Of a stretch of DNA of 64,000 nt, positions 53,466-63,075 are shown in pieces; position 1 is the stretch's first letter, and the number at the start of each line of letters is the position of its first letter. Position numbers and translations under genes: made by a program. The notes below the pieces were generated by a model. The model searched no databases. It was not told the origin of the DNA and saw nothing but the letters and a program-made list of their open reading frames with translations. The stretch comes from Gammaproteobacteria bacterium (GTDB lineage Bacteria; Pseudomonadota; Gammaproteobacteria; Burkholderiales; Burkholderiaceae_C): positions 62,001-126,000 of the forward strand of contig JAHIYE010000010.1 of assembly GCA_018815325.1 (NCBI GenBank), given 5' to 3'.

Positions 53466-53905
53466 GTGGAAAGATGCAAAAGCAGGCATTTTCCTGGCCC
53501 ATCAGGGTGTATTGGGAGGACACTGATGCTGGCGGCATCGTGTTCTATGCAAATTACCTCAAGTTCTTCGAGCGAGCCCGTACCGAATGGCTGCGTTCGC
53601 TGGGTATCAACCAACAGGCCCTGCGGGAAACCACAGGCGGCATGTTCGTGGTGAGTGATACTCAGATTCGTTACCTGCAACCAGCCCGGCTCGACGACAA
53701 ACTTCTTGTTACCGCCAGCCTGCTTGAGTACGGCCGTGCATCGATGACAATTGAACAGCAGGCCATGCGTCATATACCTGGCGAACAGGGCAGCAGTGAC
53801 GGCTCTCTTATGCTCTGTGAAGGCACGATACGCATAGGCTGGGTGGACGCCACCACCTACAGGCCGGCGAGAATTCCACAAACCATTCTGGATACCCTGA
53901 AATGA
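53462..53905 (+). CDS. ybgC: tol-pal system-associated acyl-CoA thioesterase YbgC
   Basis: 147 residues with a hotdog fold: VYWEDTDAGGIVFYANYLKF (the catalytic Asp in EDTDAGG) and FFERARTEWLRSLG. It hydrolyses short acyl-CoA thioesters. Its position directly before tolQ, with ATGA overlaps at both ends, is the standard tol-pal arrangement. Confidence 0.94.
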   Translation: MSGKMQKQAFSWPIRVYWEDTDAGGIVFYANYLKFFERARTEWLRSLGINQQALRETTGGMFVVSDTQIRYLQPARLDDKLLVTASLLEYGRASMTIEQQAMRHIPGEQGSSDGSLMLCEGTIRIGWVDATTYRPARIPQTILDTLK

Positions 53906-54594
53906 ACCAAGACTTGTCAATTTTGAACCTGGTACTGAATGCCAGCTTTGTGGTGCAGGCCGTGATGCTGCTGCTCGTGTTTGTCTCGGTGTCGAGTTGG
54001 ACAGCCATCTTCAAGAAGTTTTTCTCGCTCAAGCGCATCCAGGCGCTCAACGACGATTTCGAACGTGAATTCTGGTCCGGTACCAGCCTGAATGACCTGT
54101 TTTCCACCGCGGCCCGGAATGCCCGTCAGTCCGGGCCGATGGAGCGGATTTTTGCCAGCGGCATGCGCGAGTACCAAAAACTGCGCGAACGCCAGATCAG
54201 TGATGCCGGCACACTCATGGATGGCGCCCGGCGCGCCATGCGCGCGAGTTTTCAACGCGAGATGGATGTGGTGGAAACCCACCTGTCCTTCCTCGCCTCG
54301 GTTGGTTCGGTTTCACCCTATGTGGGCCTGTTCGGCACAGTCTGGGGCATCATGCATGCCTTCACCGGTCTGACCGCGCTGCAGCAGGTCACACTGGCCA
54401 CCGTGGCCCCCGGCATTGCAGAGGCCTTGGTTGCTACCGCCATTGGCCTCTTTGCCGCCATACCTGCTGTGGTGGCCTACAACCGCTTTGCCCGCGACAT
54501 CGATCGTGTGGCCATCAAGATGGAGTCCTTTATCGAGGAATTCTCCAATATTTTGCAACGCAATGTGGGCACACGGTCCACATCGGGACACTGA
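53902..54594 (+). CDS. tolQ: Tol-Pal system protein TolQ
   Basis: 230 residues with three membrane helices (about 17-37, 138-160 and 172-192). The MotA/TolQ/ExbB channel signature is seen in LASVGSVSPYVGLFGTVWGI and VAPGIAEALVATAIGLFAAI. It forms the proton-driven motor with TolR that powers TolA during outer-membrane constriction. Confidence 0.96.
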   Translation: MNQDLSILNLVLNASFVVQAVMLLLVFVSVSSWTAIFKKFFSLKRIQALNDDFEREFWSGTSLNDLFSTAARNARQSGPMERIFASGMREYQKLRERQISDAGTLMDGARRAMRASFQREMDVVETHLSFLASVGSVSPYVGLFGTVWGIMHAFTGLTALQQVTLATVAPGIAEALVATAIGLFAAIPAVVAYNRFARDIDRVAIKMESFIEEFSNILQRNVGTRSTSGH

Positions 54595-54609
54595 AGGGAG
54601 CACACGACC

Positions 54610-55029
54610 ATGCCATCTCTCGTCAGCCGTGGCCGTGGGCGGCGCACCATCAATGAAATCAACATGGTGCCCTTCATCGATGTGATGCTGGTGCTGCTCA
54701 TCATCTTCATGGTCACCGCACCGCTCATCACGCCCAGCGTGATCGACCTGCCCAGCGTGGGCAAGGCGTCCAAGCAGCCCGACCAGGTTATCCAGATCAT
54801 TCTTGACAAGGATGAATCCATCGAGATCAAGCTCAACGACAAGACCTCCCGCCTGCCACTCAAGGAACTTGCCAGCACGGTCAAATCTGCCCAGGAAGGA
54901 GCAACCAACTCTGCAGTGATCATCAGTGCTGACAAGAACATCAAATACGAGGCCGTGGTCAAGGTCATGGACACTCTGCAGCGCGCCGGCGTGGCTCGCG
55001 TGGGCCTCTCGGTTCAACTGGCCAATTGA
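54610..55029 (+). CDS. tolR: Tol-Pal system protein TolR
   Basis: 139 residues. A basic N-terminus (SRGRGRRTINEINMVPFIDV) leads to one membrane helix bearing the proton-carrying aspartate in PFIDVMLVLLIIFMVTA. A periplasmic ExbD/TolR domain follows. It is 15 bases after tolQ with a GGGAG ribosome site. Confidence 0.96.
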   Translation: MPSLVSRGRGRRTINEINMVPFIDVMLVLLIIFMVTAPLITPSVIDLPSVGKASKQPDQVIQIILDKDESIEIKLNDKTSRLPLKELASTVKSAQEGATNSAVIISADKNIKYEAVVKVMDTLQRAGVARVGLSVQLAN

Positions 55030-55043
55030 TCGGGGTTCTGGGA

Positions 55044-55955
55044 ATGCATGCTGCCACCGATCGCTTCGAGTTCGCGCCGCACGATAGCTCAGGTACCTTG
55101 CGCGCCTTGAGTTTTGCCCTGCTGGCACACGCACTGCTGGTCGCAGCCTTGACCTGGGGTGTGAACTGGCGCTCAAAAGACATCAATGTGAGCGCCGAAG
55201 CCGAGTTGTGGTCAGCCATTCCCCAGCAAGCAGCGCCCAAGCTGGTGGAGCCCCCGCCAGCACCGCCCCCCCCTCCTCCCGCACCCGTGGCACCCGTGGC
55301 ACCAGTGCCCCCCAAAGCCGCCCCCCAAGTTCCGGATGCCGACATCGCGCTTGAGCGACAGAAGAAAAAACTGGAGCAGGAGAAGCTGGAACAAGAACGG
55401 CTTGAACGGGAGAAGAAGCTCGCGCTGGAAAAGAAACAGAAAGAGAAGCTCGCACGAGAAAAAGCCCAACGTGAGAAGGAGCTCAAGGAAAAGCAGGCAC
55501 TTGAAAAAAAACGGGAACAGGAAAAACTGGAGCAAGTCAAGAAAGCCGCTGAAGAAAAGCGCCAGAAGGAGCTTGAGGCCAAACAGCAAGAAAAACGCCG
55601 CAAGGAAAATATCGCGCGCATGGCCGGCCTGGCTGGCGCCTCTGGTGGAGCCCAGGCCAGTGGATCGGCCTTGCAGTCTTCCGGCCCATCTGCTGGCTAT
55701 GCGGGCCGTATCCGGGCACGCATCAAGCCCAATATCGTCTTCACCGATGAAATTGCCGACAACCCGACGGCCGAGGTGGAGGTGCGAACCTCGCCAGACG
55801 GCACCATCATCAGTCGCAAGTTGCTCAAGTCAAGTGGCGCAAAAAACTGGGACGATGCTGTACTCAAAGCCATCGACAAAACTGCGGTCCTGCCGCGTGA
55901 TGTGGATGGTCGTGTTCCGCCAGCGCTGGTGATCAGTTTTCGGCCTCGAGATTGA
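55044..55955 (+). CDS. tolA: Tol-Pal system protein TolA
   Basis: 303 residues from the ATG at 55044 (a TTG at 55026 overlapping tolR is the alternative). One N-terminal helix (LSFALLAHALLVAALTWGVN) is followed by a Pro/Ala stretch, then about 95 residues of Lys/Glu-rich coiled coil (EKLEQERLEREKKLALEKKQ). The C-terminal TonB-like domain IRARIKPNIVFTDEI to PPALVISFRPRD completes it. The DNA of the coiled coil is low-complexity and repetitive. Unusually, tolB and pal do not follow. Confidence 0.93.
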   Translation: MHAATDRFEFAPHDSSGTLRALSFALLAHALLVAALTWGVNWRSKDINVSAEAELWSAIPQQAAPKLVEPPPAPPPPPPAPVAPVAPVPPKAAPQVPDADIALERQKKKLEQEKLEQERLEREKKLALEKKQKEKLAREKAQREKELKEKQALEKKREQEKLEQVKKAAEEKRQKELEAKQQEKRRKENIARMAGLAGASGGAQASGSALQSSGPSAGYAGRIRARIKPNIVFTDEIADNPTAEVEVRTSPDGTIISRKLLKSSGAKNWDDAVLKAIDKTAVLPRDVDGRVPPALVISFRPRD

Positions 55956-56080
55956 AACTGATGCAGCGGGTCTGAGGCCAACGGCGAAGAGCTTGGCCTG
56001 GCAGCATCGTGAAGACTGCCTTATCCTCACAGATCATTGACAATCCACCCATCCCTCTGGACCAAACAAAAGGACTTCTC

Positions 56081-56536
56081 ATGAGCGTGTACGACAAACT
56101 GACTGAACTCAACATCACCTTGCCCCCCGTGGCTACACCGGCTGCAGCCTATGTGCCCTTCGTGCAGACGGGCAACCTGGTGTTCCTGAGCGGCCACACC
56201 GCAAAGCAGAACGGCAAGCCCTGGCAGGGCCAGTTCGGCAAAAACATGACGACTGAAGAAGGCAAGGCTGCCGCACGTGCGGTGGCAATCGACTTGCTGG
56301 GTACACTGCACGGCGCCATCGGTGACTTGAACCGCATCAAGCGCATCGTGAAACTGATGTCTCTGGTGAACTCCACGCCCGACTTCACCGAGCAGCACCT
56401 CGTCACCAATGGCGCGAGCGAACTCATTGGCCAGGTTTTCGGTGACAAAGGGGCGCATGCCCGCAGCGCCTTTGGCGTCGCCCAGATTCCCCAAGGCTCC
56501 TGCGTCGAGATTGAACTGATCGCTGAACTGGCTTGA
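56081..56536 (+). CDS. RidA family protein (reactive enamine/imine deaminase)
   Basis: 151 residues from the ATG at 56081 with AAGGA 8 bases upstream. RidA/YjgF features: PAAAYVPFVQTGNLVFLSGH, GKNMTTEEGKAAARAVAIDL, and RSAFGVAQIPQGSCVEIELI with the conserved Arg. It is a longer RidA subgroup member common in proteobacteria. It may remove 2-aminoacrylate-type intermediates, though this subgroup's substrate is less certain. It occupies the place where tolB would be expected. Confidence 0.88.
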   Translation: MSVYDKLTELNITLPPVATPAAAYVPFVQTGNLVFLSGHTAKQNGKPWQGQFGKNMTTEEGKAAARAVAIDLLGTLHGAIGDLNRIKRIVKLMSLVNSTPDFTEQHLVTNGASELIGQVFGDKGAHARSAFGVAQIPQGSCVEIELIAELA

Positions 56537-56582
56537 TCGGCTGGGCCTCACTCAAGCGCCCATCCCCTAGCGACCGCTTGAA

Positions 56583-58298
56583 CTAGAAGTTTTCCCAGCT
56601 CACGTCATCCGAGCCTGCTGAGACTGCGGGCCTGGATTTTGGCGAAACGGGTGCAGCCAGCGCTTTTTTTGCAGGTGCGGGGGCGGGTATGGAGGCCAGG
56701 GCGAGCTTCTGCGGCTTGGGTGTGATGTCTTTCGCAGGATTTTGCCGCAGCATGGCATTGATCTTGAATACGGCAACCGCCTGAGCAAGTTGATCCGCCT
56801 GTTCGCGCATGCTCTGGGCTGCCGCGGCGCTCTGCTCCACCAACGCGGCATTCTGTTGGGTCATCTGATCCAGGTTGCTGATGGACTGGTTGACATCGGC
56901 AATACCTGAACTCTGCTCGACCGAAGCTGCCGTGATCTCACCAATCACATCTGCAACGCGCCGCACCGACTGGACAATATCGCTCATGGTGCTACCGGCG
57001 TCCGTCACCAGCTTGGTGCCGGACTCGACTTTCTCCACGGACGTGCCAATCAGGCCCTTGATTTCCTTCGCGGCCTCGGCGCTGCGTTGCGCCAGGCTGC
57101 GAACCTCACTGGCCACCACGGCGAAACCACGGCCCTGTTCACCTGCCCGGGCGGCCTCGACGGCAGCATTGAGTGCGAGGATGTTGGTCTGGAATGCAAT
57201 GCCGTCGATCACACTGATGATGTCTGAAATTTTCTTGCTGCTGGTATTGATTTCTTCCATAGTGGAAACAACCTGCTGCACCACGCTACCGCCCTTTTCG
57301 GCGACGGTCGAGGCGCTTGCTGCCAGTGCACTGGCTTGGCGTGCGTTGTCGGCGCTTTGTTGCACGGTACTGGTCAGTTCATCCATGGCCGATGCCGTAG
57401 ACTGCAGATTGCTGGACGTCTGCTCGGTACGAATCGACAGATCCTGATTGCCCGTGGCGATCTCAGAACTGGCCGTGGCAATGCTGTCCGTGCTCTGGCG
57501 CACCTGCTGCACCATGCGAGCCAAGGACTCGTTCATGGCGGCCAGTGACTTCATCAAATCCCCAAATTCATCTCCTCGCGTCACATCGATGTGGGCACTC
57601 AGATCCCCCTGTGCAATGTGGGCCGCCAATTCATTGGCTTGTGCAAGCGGCAGCCGGATGGAGCGGATCAGTACCGCTGCGCCCACCAGAATTCCGATGA
57701 TCAGAATGAGGACCACAGCACCGGCAATCTTTACCGTGAGGCCGCGCTCATTGCGCATATAGGCCTCGAAATCAGCCATGCTTTTTTCTTCCAGCATGAC
57801 CAGTTCATTCAAGGTATCCAGATAGACTTCGACGGCAGGTGAATATTCCTGAGTGATGACGGTAACGGCTTCGGTGTAGTTACCATCTTCCTTGAACTTG
57901 CTGGCTTTGTCGCGCACTTCAATCATGGCCTTGCGACTCGCGGCGACCTTGCCCATTTGTGCCTTTTCGGCTGGCCCAAGTTGTGCTTCCTCAATGGATT
58001 TCTGGACAACGGAGATCTTGGCGGAGGTTTTCTGGATATCTGCGTTCAGGCGTTCGGCAACACTGGGATCGAATGTCATCGCAGAGGCAACTGTCCGTGC
58101 CGCGTTCGCTTCGGTCAAGCCGGCCCAGGTACTCGCCAACTTGAGTCGAAGATTGAGGGCTGCGACCGTCGTGTCGGCCTCGGCTTGCAGGCTGGCAGAC
58201 CTCACACCGGCGAATCCAATCAGCAGCAGCAGGGCCGCGATGATGGCCACCACGGACAGCCAGAGTTTTGTTGCGACTCGCAAGTTAGTGAAGTTCAT
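56583..58298 (-). CDS. methyl-accepting chemotaxis protein (Tsr/Tar type)
   Basis: 571 residues. Membrane helix 1 (about 12-31) is followed by a four-helix-bundle sensor in the periplasm (about 32-190), helix 2 ([20 protein letters not shown]), a HAMP domain and the signalling hairpin. The highly conserved tip is [32 protein letters not shown]. The C-terminus ends DDVSWENF, close to the NWETF-type tether that recruits CheR and CheB. No chemotaxis genes are next to it. The ligand is unknown. Confidence 0.94.
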   Translation of the reverse strand: MNFTNLRVATKLWLSVVAIIAALLLLIGFAGVRSASLQAEADTTVAALNLRLKLASTWAGLTEANAARTVASAMTFDPSVAERLNADIQKTSAKISVVQKSIEEAQLGPAEKAQMGKVAASRKAMIEVRDKASKFKEDGNYTEAVTVITQEYSPAVEVYLDTLNELVMLEEKSMADFEAYMRNERGLTVKIAGAVVLILIIGILVGAAVLIRSIRLPLAQANELAAHIAQGDLSAHIDVTRGDEFGDLMKSLAAMNESLARMVQQVRQSTDSIATASSEIATGNQDLSIRTEQTSSNLQSTASAMDELTSTVQQSADNARQASALAASASTVAEKGGSVVQQVVSTMEEINTSSKKISDIISVIDGIAFQTNILALNAAVEAARAGEQGRGFAVVASEVRSLAQRSAEAAKEIKGLIGTSVEKVESGTKLVTDAGSTMSDIVQSVRRVADVIGEITAASVEQSSGIADVNQSISNLDQMTQQNAALVEQSAAAAQSMREQADQLAQAVAVFKINAMLRQNPAKDITPKPQKLALASIPAPAPAKKALAAPVSPKSRPAVSAGSDDVSWENF

Positions 58299-58389
58299 TT
58301 CCGATTCCGTTCTTGGACATCAGCCAATTTTATATATTTACACAAATGAAAAATGACACGTATCCAATTTCAGGTTCGGGATTCACGGC

Positions 58390-58863
58390 TTAATTCAATC
58401 GATTGATCGTTTGTCCAGCAACAGCCGCCAATTGCTCGGCTGGCACCTTGGTCGGTGCGATCTCGGCCAGCGGCACCAGCACAAAGGCACGTTCATGTAT
58501 GCGCGGATGAGGTAACACCAACTCGTCAGTCTCCATGGAGAGCTTGTCATAACTCAGCAGGTCCAGGTCCAGTGTGCGCGGCGCGTTTGGATAGGGGCGC
58601 TCACGCCCTGCCGCCTGCTCCAGTCGCTGCAGCGCATGCAGCAGCTCGATAGCCCCCAATTGCGTGCTGAGCTCGACCACGGCATTGATGTAGTCCGGAC
58701 CGCTGGAATCCACCGGTGCCGTTCGGTAGAGCGAGGAGCGCCGGGTCAACACCGTACCAGGCATTGTCGCCAGCGCATCCATGGCCTGCAGCACGGTTGC
58801 TCGGGCATCTCCGAGATTGGCCCCCAGTGCCACATAGGCTGTTATTACCGGAGGTGCCGGCAT
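58390..58863 (-). CDS. folK: 2-amino-4-hydroxy-6-hydroxymethyldihydropteridine pyrophosphokinase
   Basis: 157 residues from the ATG at 58861-58863 (the frame continues far upstream as an artefact over pcnB). HPPK motifs: AYVALGANLGDARATVLQAM, YRTAPVDSSGPDYINAVVEL, and PRTLDLDLLSYD followed by LVLPHPRIHERAFVLVPL. It transfers pyrophosphate in folate synthesis. It is 10 bases downstream of pcnB, the common proteobacterial pair. Confidence 0.95.
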   Translation of the reverse strand: MPAPPVITAYVALGANLGDARATVLQAMDALATMPGTVLTRRSSLYRTAPVDSSGPDYINAVVELSTQLGAIELLHALQRLEQAAGRERPYPNAPRTLDLDLLSYDKLSMETDELVLPHPRIHERAFVLVPLAEIAPTKVPAEQLAAVAGQTINRLN

Positions 58864-58873
58864 GCCCAGGAAC

Positions 58874-60451
58874 TCAATTCTCCGGCAGATTGCCGGTACG
58901 CTCGCTGGCTTGACCAGCATCGGCCGAGCCGTCGCCACTTTTCGCGCTGCCGGGACGACGACGGCGACGGCGCTTGCGCGGAGCAGCCTCTTCAGCATTT
59001 TGCAACTCGGGGACCAGCTCAGTTGGCGCCTGCGGTGATACAGCGCTCTTGACCGTACGGGTGCGCTGACGCTTGCCCTGTTCCTCACGCACCTGGTCCA
59101 CCATGTCCTGACGCAGGTTGTCATCCGCCATGCTGAACTCCTGCCACCAGTCGGCCAGCACCACATCGATCTCGGCCACATCGGCACGCAGGCGCATGAA
59201 ATCGAAGCCGGCCCGAAAACGAGGCTGGTCGGTCAATGCAAAAGGCGCACTGCCCACGCGTTTCTCGAAACGAGGCTGCATCATCCAGATGTCGCGCATG
59301 TCGGCCGCCAGTTTGCCGCGCCCCGACACATCGCCGATACGGGCATTGAACACATCGTCAATCGCATCCTGCAGGGCTGGATGCGAAGGCTGGCGCTGAC
59401 GAATACGTGCAGCCCAGCCATCGCGTACATCGGCCCACAGGGCGCAGGCCAGCAAGAAACTGGGCGCAACAGGTTTGCCTTCTCCCACACGCCGATCGGT
59501 GTCCATCAGGGCGGCATTGACAAAGGGCTGATCGGCCCGCTCCACCACCACGTCCAGCAACGGATAGATGCCTCGCGCCATGCCGAGCTGCCTGAGTTGG
59601 GCAATCGAGGCGATCGCATGCCCAGTCTGCAGCAGTTTGAGCATTTCATCGAATAATCGGCTTTGCGGGACATCAGCCAGCAATTCCTGCGACTTGACCA
59701 AGGGACTGGCCGTCTTGGCCTCCAGCTTGAAGCCCAGCGCACTGAGCTTGGCCGCAAAGCGCACGGCTCGGATCAGGCGAACGGGGTCTTCGCGGTAGCG
59801 GGTGGCGGGGTCCCCGATCATGCGCAGCATGCGCTTTTTGACATCCTTCAGACCCCCGTGGTAGTCGACCACGATCTCGGTCTCAGGGTCGTAATACATC
59901 GCATTGATGGTGAAATCGCGCCGCACGGCGTCTTCCTCCTGCGGTCCCCAGACGTTGTCGCGCAGCACGCGCCCAGTGGAGTCCACGGCATGCTTCATGC
60001 CTGCCAGCTCACTTTTGCTGGTGCGCTCATTGCCCGCCACCTGCTCGGCCGCCGCATTGTCCATATAGGCCCGGAAGGTGGAGACCTCGATCACCTCGTG
60101 CTCGCGGCCCCGGCCATACACCACGTGCACGATACGGAAGCGCCGCCCGATGATGAAGGCCCGGCGAAACAGGCTCTTGACCTGCTCGGGGGTGGCATTG
60201 GTCGCCACGTCAAAGTCCTTGGGTCGCAACCCCACCAGCAGATCCCGCACAGCACCACCCACGACATACGCCTCGTAGCCTGCATCCTTGAGTGTATGGA
60301 CCACATTGAGGGCCCGGTCATCCACCAGCGAGGGGTCAATCCCGTGGATGGCCACACCGATCTCTTCACGCTTGCCAAACTGGGGCTTCTTGCCCGACGT
60401 CGAACTCGTGGACGATTTGCCCAGCAATTTGTCGATAAATTTTTTGATCAT
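58874..60451 (-). CDS. pcnB: poly(A) polymerase I
   Basis: 525 residues. Nucleotidyltransferase motifs: AYVVGGAVRDLLVGLRPKDF DVATNATPEQVK, FRIVHVVYGRG and RRDFTINAMYYDPETEIVVD. The RNA-binding neck follows, then a C-terminus ending in an arginine cluster (RKRRRRRRPGSAK, about 495-507). PcnB adds 3' poly(A) tails that speed RNA decay. Related CCA-adding enzymes are an alternative, but the charged C-terminus and folK neighbour favour PcnB. Confidence 0.93.
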   Translation of the reverse strand: MIKKFIDKLLGKSSTSSTSGKKPQFGKREEIGVAIHGIDPSLVDDRALNVVHTLKDAGYEAYVVGGAVRDLLVGLRPKDFDVATNATPEQVKSLFRRAFIIGRRFRIVHVVYGRGREHEVIEVSTFRAYMDNAAAEQVAGNERTSKSELAGMKHAVDSTGRVLRDNVWGPQEEDAVRRDFTINAMYYDPETEIVVDYHGGLKDVKKRMLRMIGDPATRYREDPVRLIRAVRFAAKLSALGFKLEAKTASPLVKSQELLADVPQSRLFDEMLKLLQTGHAIASIAQLRQLGMARGIYPLLDVVVERADQPFVNAALMDTDRRVGEGKPVAPSFLLACALWADVRDGWAARIRQRQPSHPALQDAIDDVFNARIGDVSGRGKLAADMRDIWMMQPRFEKRVGSAPFALTDQPRFRAGFDFMRLRADVAEIDVVLADWWQEFSMADDNLRQDMVDQVREEQGKRQRTRTVKSAVSPQAPTELVPELQNAEEAAPRKRRRRRRPGSAKSGDGSADAGQASERTGNLPEN

Positions 60452-60514
60452 TGAATCAAGAGCTTGTGCGGGTCACGCGGAGCCTGCATGGCTGCAGCCC
60501 CCTCCCGCCACGGG

Positions 60515-61189
60515 TTAAAACAGTTCAAGTATGCGCCACCCTCGCGCTTGGGCAATGGCGCGCAAACGCTCATCAGGGTTGGTTGCCACCGGGGTGTTGA
60601 CTTTCTCCAGCAGTGGCAGGTCATTGATGGAGTCCGTGTAAAACGTACTCTTTACATCGGCCCATCCCAGTTGGCGCTTGGCCAACCATTGCTCCATGCG
60701 GGTGACTTTACCTTCCCTGAACGATGGCACACCCCTGATTCTGCCAGTGATCCACTCCTCGCCGTTCGGGCCTGGTCCGCGTTCGAGTTCCACGGCGATC
60801 AACTCACTCACGCCAAAAGCCTGCGCAATGGGCCGGGTGACGAACTCATTGGTGGCCGTGATGATCACCACCTCATCCCCGGCCTGCTGATGCTTGCGTA
60901 CCAACTCAAGTGCCACAGGCTGCATCACGGGCTGTATCACCGTTTTCATGTACTCTGCCTGGGCAGTCTTCGCTTTCTCGGGCCCCTGGCGGCGCACGGC
61001 TTCGGTGGCAAACTGCACGTACTCATGCACATCCAGGGTACCGGCCTGGTAGTGTTCATAGAACTCATCATTCTTTTTGGAAAATGCCACCGGGTCGGTC
61101 CAACCCATCGTGTTGGTGAAGACGCCCCAGGAATAGTCCGAATCAATGGGCAACAGGGTGTGGTCGAGGTCAAACAGGGTCAAGTTCAT
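60515..61189 (-). CDS. HAD-IB family hydrolase (SerB-like phosphatase)
   Basis: 224 residues from the ATG at 61187-61189 (MNLTLFDLDHTLLPIDSDYS). HAD motif I DLDHT, motif II VIITATNEF, and motif III/IV FYTDSINDLPLLEKVN are intact. It belongs to the CicA/SerB-like subfamily of phosphatases on small phosphorylated compounds. The substrate is unknown. It lies between hda and pcnB, an order conserved in betaproteobacteria. Confidence 0.9.
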   Translation of the reverse strand: MNLTLFDLDHTLLPIDSDYSWGVFTNTMGWTDPVAFSKKNDEFYEHYQAGTLDVHEYVQFATEAVRRQGPEKAKTAQAEYMKTVIQPVMQPVALELVRKHQQAGDEVVIITATNEFVTRPIAQAFGVSELIAVELERGPGPNGEEWITGRIRGVPSFREGKVTRMEQWLAKRQLGWADVKSTFYTDSINDLPLLEKVNTPVATNPDERLRAIAQARGWRILELF

Positions 61190-61213
61190 AGGGTAAGTCA
61201 GGCCAATTGGCAC

Positions 61214-61900
61214 TCAGGCATCTTCGAGCATGGAACGGATCAGTGGAATGGTGATGGCACGTTTGGTCTGCAAGGCATAGCCATCGAGCTGCACCAGCAA
61301 CTGCATCAGACTGCCCAGATCACGGCTGAAACGGGTGAGCATGAAGTCCATTACCTCATCGCCGAGGAAGACGCCACGCGCATCCGCCGCCTGCCGCAGC
61401 ACAGCACGCCGTTCGGGCTCACTGAGCACCTGCAGGGCAAACACATGGCCCCACCCAAGGCGGGTTCGCAAATCCTCGCGCAATTTCAGGTCCGCGGGCG
61501 GCAGTTCACCTGCTGCAAGCACCCAGCGGTGATGGGTCTGGGCATTGACAAACCAGTTGAAGGCCATGTGCTGCTGCTCGGCGTTGTACAAGTGCACCTC
61601 GTCCATCAGCAGCGCAGCCCAGGAATCATTGAAGGCCGGCGGCTCATGCAAGGAGGCGTCCAGCCAACCGACCCTGGCACCCTGCTCGCGCAAGGCTTCT
61701 CGCACTGCCTTGAGTAAATGCGTCTTGCCACTGCCACTGGCACCCCAAAGGTATGTAGGCACAGGGGAACGGGTGGAGGCCTTGGACTGCGAACCGGCCC
61801 ACAGCACCAGGTGTTTCAGCGCGGCCTCATTGGGTCCGACCACGAAATTGTCGAGCGTTGGCCCCGCGAACAGACCGATATCGAGTGCCAGTTGCTTCAT
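61214..61900 (-). CDS. hda: DnaA regulatory inactivator Hda
   Basis: 228 residues of DnaA-like AAA+ ATPase without the DNA-binding domain. The N-terminal clamp-binding motif MKQLALDIGL would contact DnaN. Walker A GASGSGKTHLL and Walker B ALLMDEVHLY follow. With the sliding clamp it stimulates ATP hydrolysis by DnaA and prevents reinitiation. It lies 9 bases after the perM-like gene. Confidence 0.93.
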   Translation of the reverse strand: MKQLALDIGLFAGPTLDNFVVGPNEAALKHLVLWAGSQSKASTRSPVPTYLWGASGSGKTHLLKAVREALREQGARVGWLDASLHEPPAFNDSWAALLMDEVHLYNAEQQHMAFNWFVNAQTHHRWVLAAGELPPADLKLREDLRTRLGWGHVFALQVLSEPERRAVLRQAADARGVFLGDEVMDFMLTRFSRDLGSLMQLLVQLDGYALQTKRAITIPLIRSMLEDA

Positions 61901-61909
61901 CAGTTAATA

Positions 61910-62992
61910 TCAGCCTTGGTACAAGCGGCTGCTCTGGTAACCGGTGTACATGCGCCGGAAAGCCACCAGCAACACCGCGCTGGCGGGCAAGGCCACAAGA
62001 ACGCCGACAAAGCCGAATAACTGGCCAAAAGCCAGCAAGGCAAAAATCACCGCTACCGGGTGCAGGCCAATGCGCTCTCCGACCAGCCGAGGCGTCAGGA
62101 ACAGGCTCTCCACCAGTTGCCCCAGTCCATACACCACGGCCACCATCAGCACTGCCCTGCCAGCCCCCACCGTGGTGGCAAATTCCAGAAACCCGGCCAG
62201 CGTAGCCAACACCAGCCCCAAACCAAAACCGAGATAAGGCACAAAAATGGCCAAGCCGGTAAAAATACCGATAGGCAGCGCCAGATCCAATCCGAACAGG
62301 GAAAGTCCCACGCTATAGAACACGGCGAGGATCAGCATCACCAGCAACTGCCCACGCAGGTACTGGCCCAGCACGGCATCGGCCTCCTGCATGAAGGCAT
62401 CGAAAGCTGAACGCATGCGTGGTGGCACAAGATTCTGGCTGCGGGTCACAAATTTTTGCCAGTCCATGAGCAGGTAAAACAGCACCACCGGAATCAGCAC
62501 GGCATTGCCGATCAGCGTAAAAGCAACGCTGCCGCCCAGCTTGAGGGACGACAGCACGGACTTGAACGCTTCTTCGAAGTTCGCATTCAGATAGGTCAGC
62601 ACAAAGGCCTTGATGGATTCGACGTCGAGCTCGACATCAATTCCGAGGGGAGCCAGCCTCGGGCTTAGCGTGGCATTGAGGCGGTAGAGCAACTCCGGCA
62701 CCTGTGCCCGCATCAGGGGCAACTCCTTTGCCAGAATCGGCACGATCAGCAGCAACAGCCCCAGCACCATCACGATCAGCAGCAATTCCACCACGATCAC
62801 GGCCAGCAGGCGGGGCATGCGCCCTCCCCACAGCGTGTCGAGCCGGTCCACCACAGGTGTCAGCGCATAAGCCAGCACGGCAGCCACCACAAAGGGCGTC
62901 AGCACAGAGCCCAGCAACCACAGGATCAGCGCGATCAGGACCGCAATGGCGGTCCAGGCCGCAACGCGTTTTTGGGTGGAGGTAAATTGCAT
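61910..62992 (-). CDS. AI-2E family transporter (PerM-like)
   Basis: 360 residues with about seven to eight membrane helices, opening [20 protein letters not shown]. The conserved C-terminal core has [20 protein letters not shown] and [20 protein letters not shown], ending [16 protein letters not shown]. Family members are called AI-2 exporters, but several act as sodium-proton antiporters or have no known substrate. It is divergent from purM and the first gene of the hda-HAD-pcnB-folK operon. Confidence 0.9.
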   Translation of the reverse strand: MQFTSTQKRVAAWTAIAVLIALILWLLGSVLTPFVVAAVLAYALTPVVDRLDTLWGGRMPRLLAVIVVELLLIVMVLGLLLLIVPILAKELPLMRAQVPELLYRLNATLSPRLAPLGIDVELDVESIKAFVLTYLNANFEEAFKSVLSSLKLGGSVAFTLIGNAVLIPVVLFYLLMDWQKFVTRSQNLVPPRMRSAFDAFMQEADAVLGQYLRGQLLVMLILAVFYSVGLSLFGLDLALPIGIFTGLAIFVPYLGFGLGLVLATLAGFLEFATTVGAGRAVLMVAVVYGLGQLVESLFLTPRLVGERIGLHPVAVIFALLAFGQLFGFVGVLVALPASAVLLVAFRRMYTGYQSSRLYQG

Positions 62993-63075
62993 TAAATGGG
63001 GGAAGGCTTGAAACCTTTAAAATCAGGTCAAATTCTATCGGGGTCTGCTGCACAAAGAGACTCCTGTCCATTCTC

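Noticed and set aside
55370-55610. Tandem repeat array in tolA
   Set aside because: The repetition is the Lys/Glu/Gln codon bias of a coiled coil, normal for TolA, not an exact DNA repeat.
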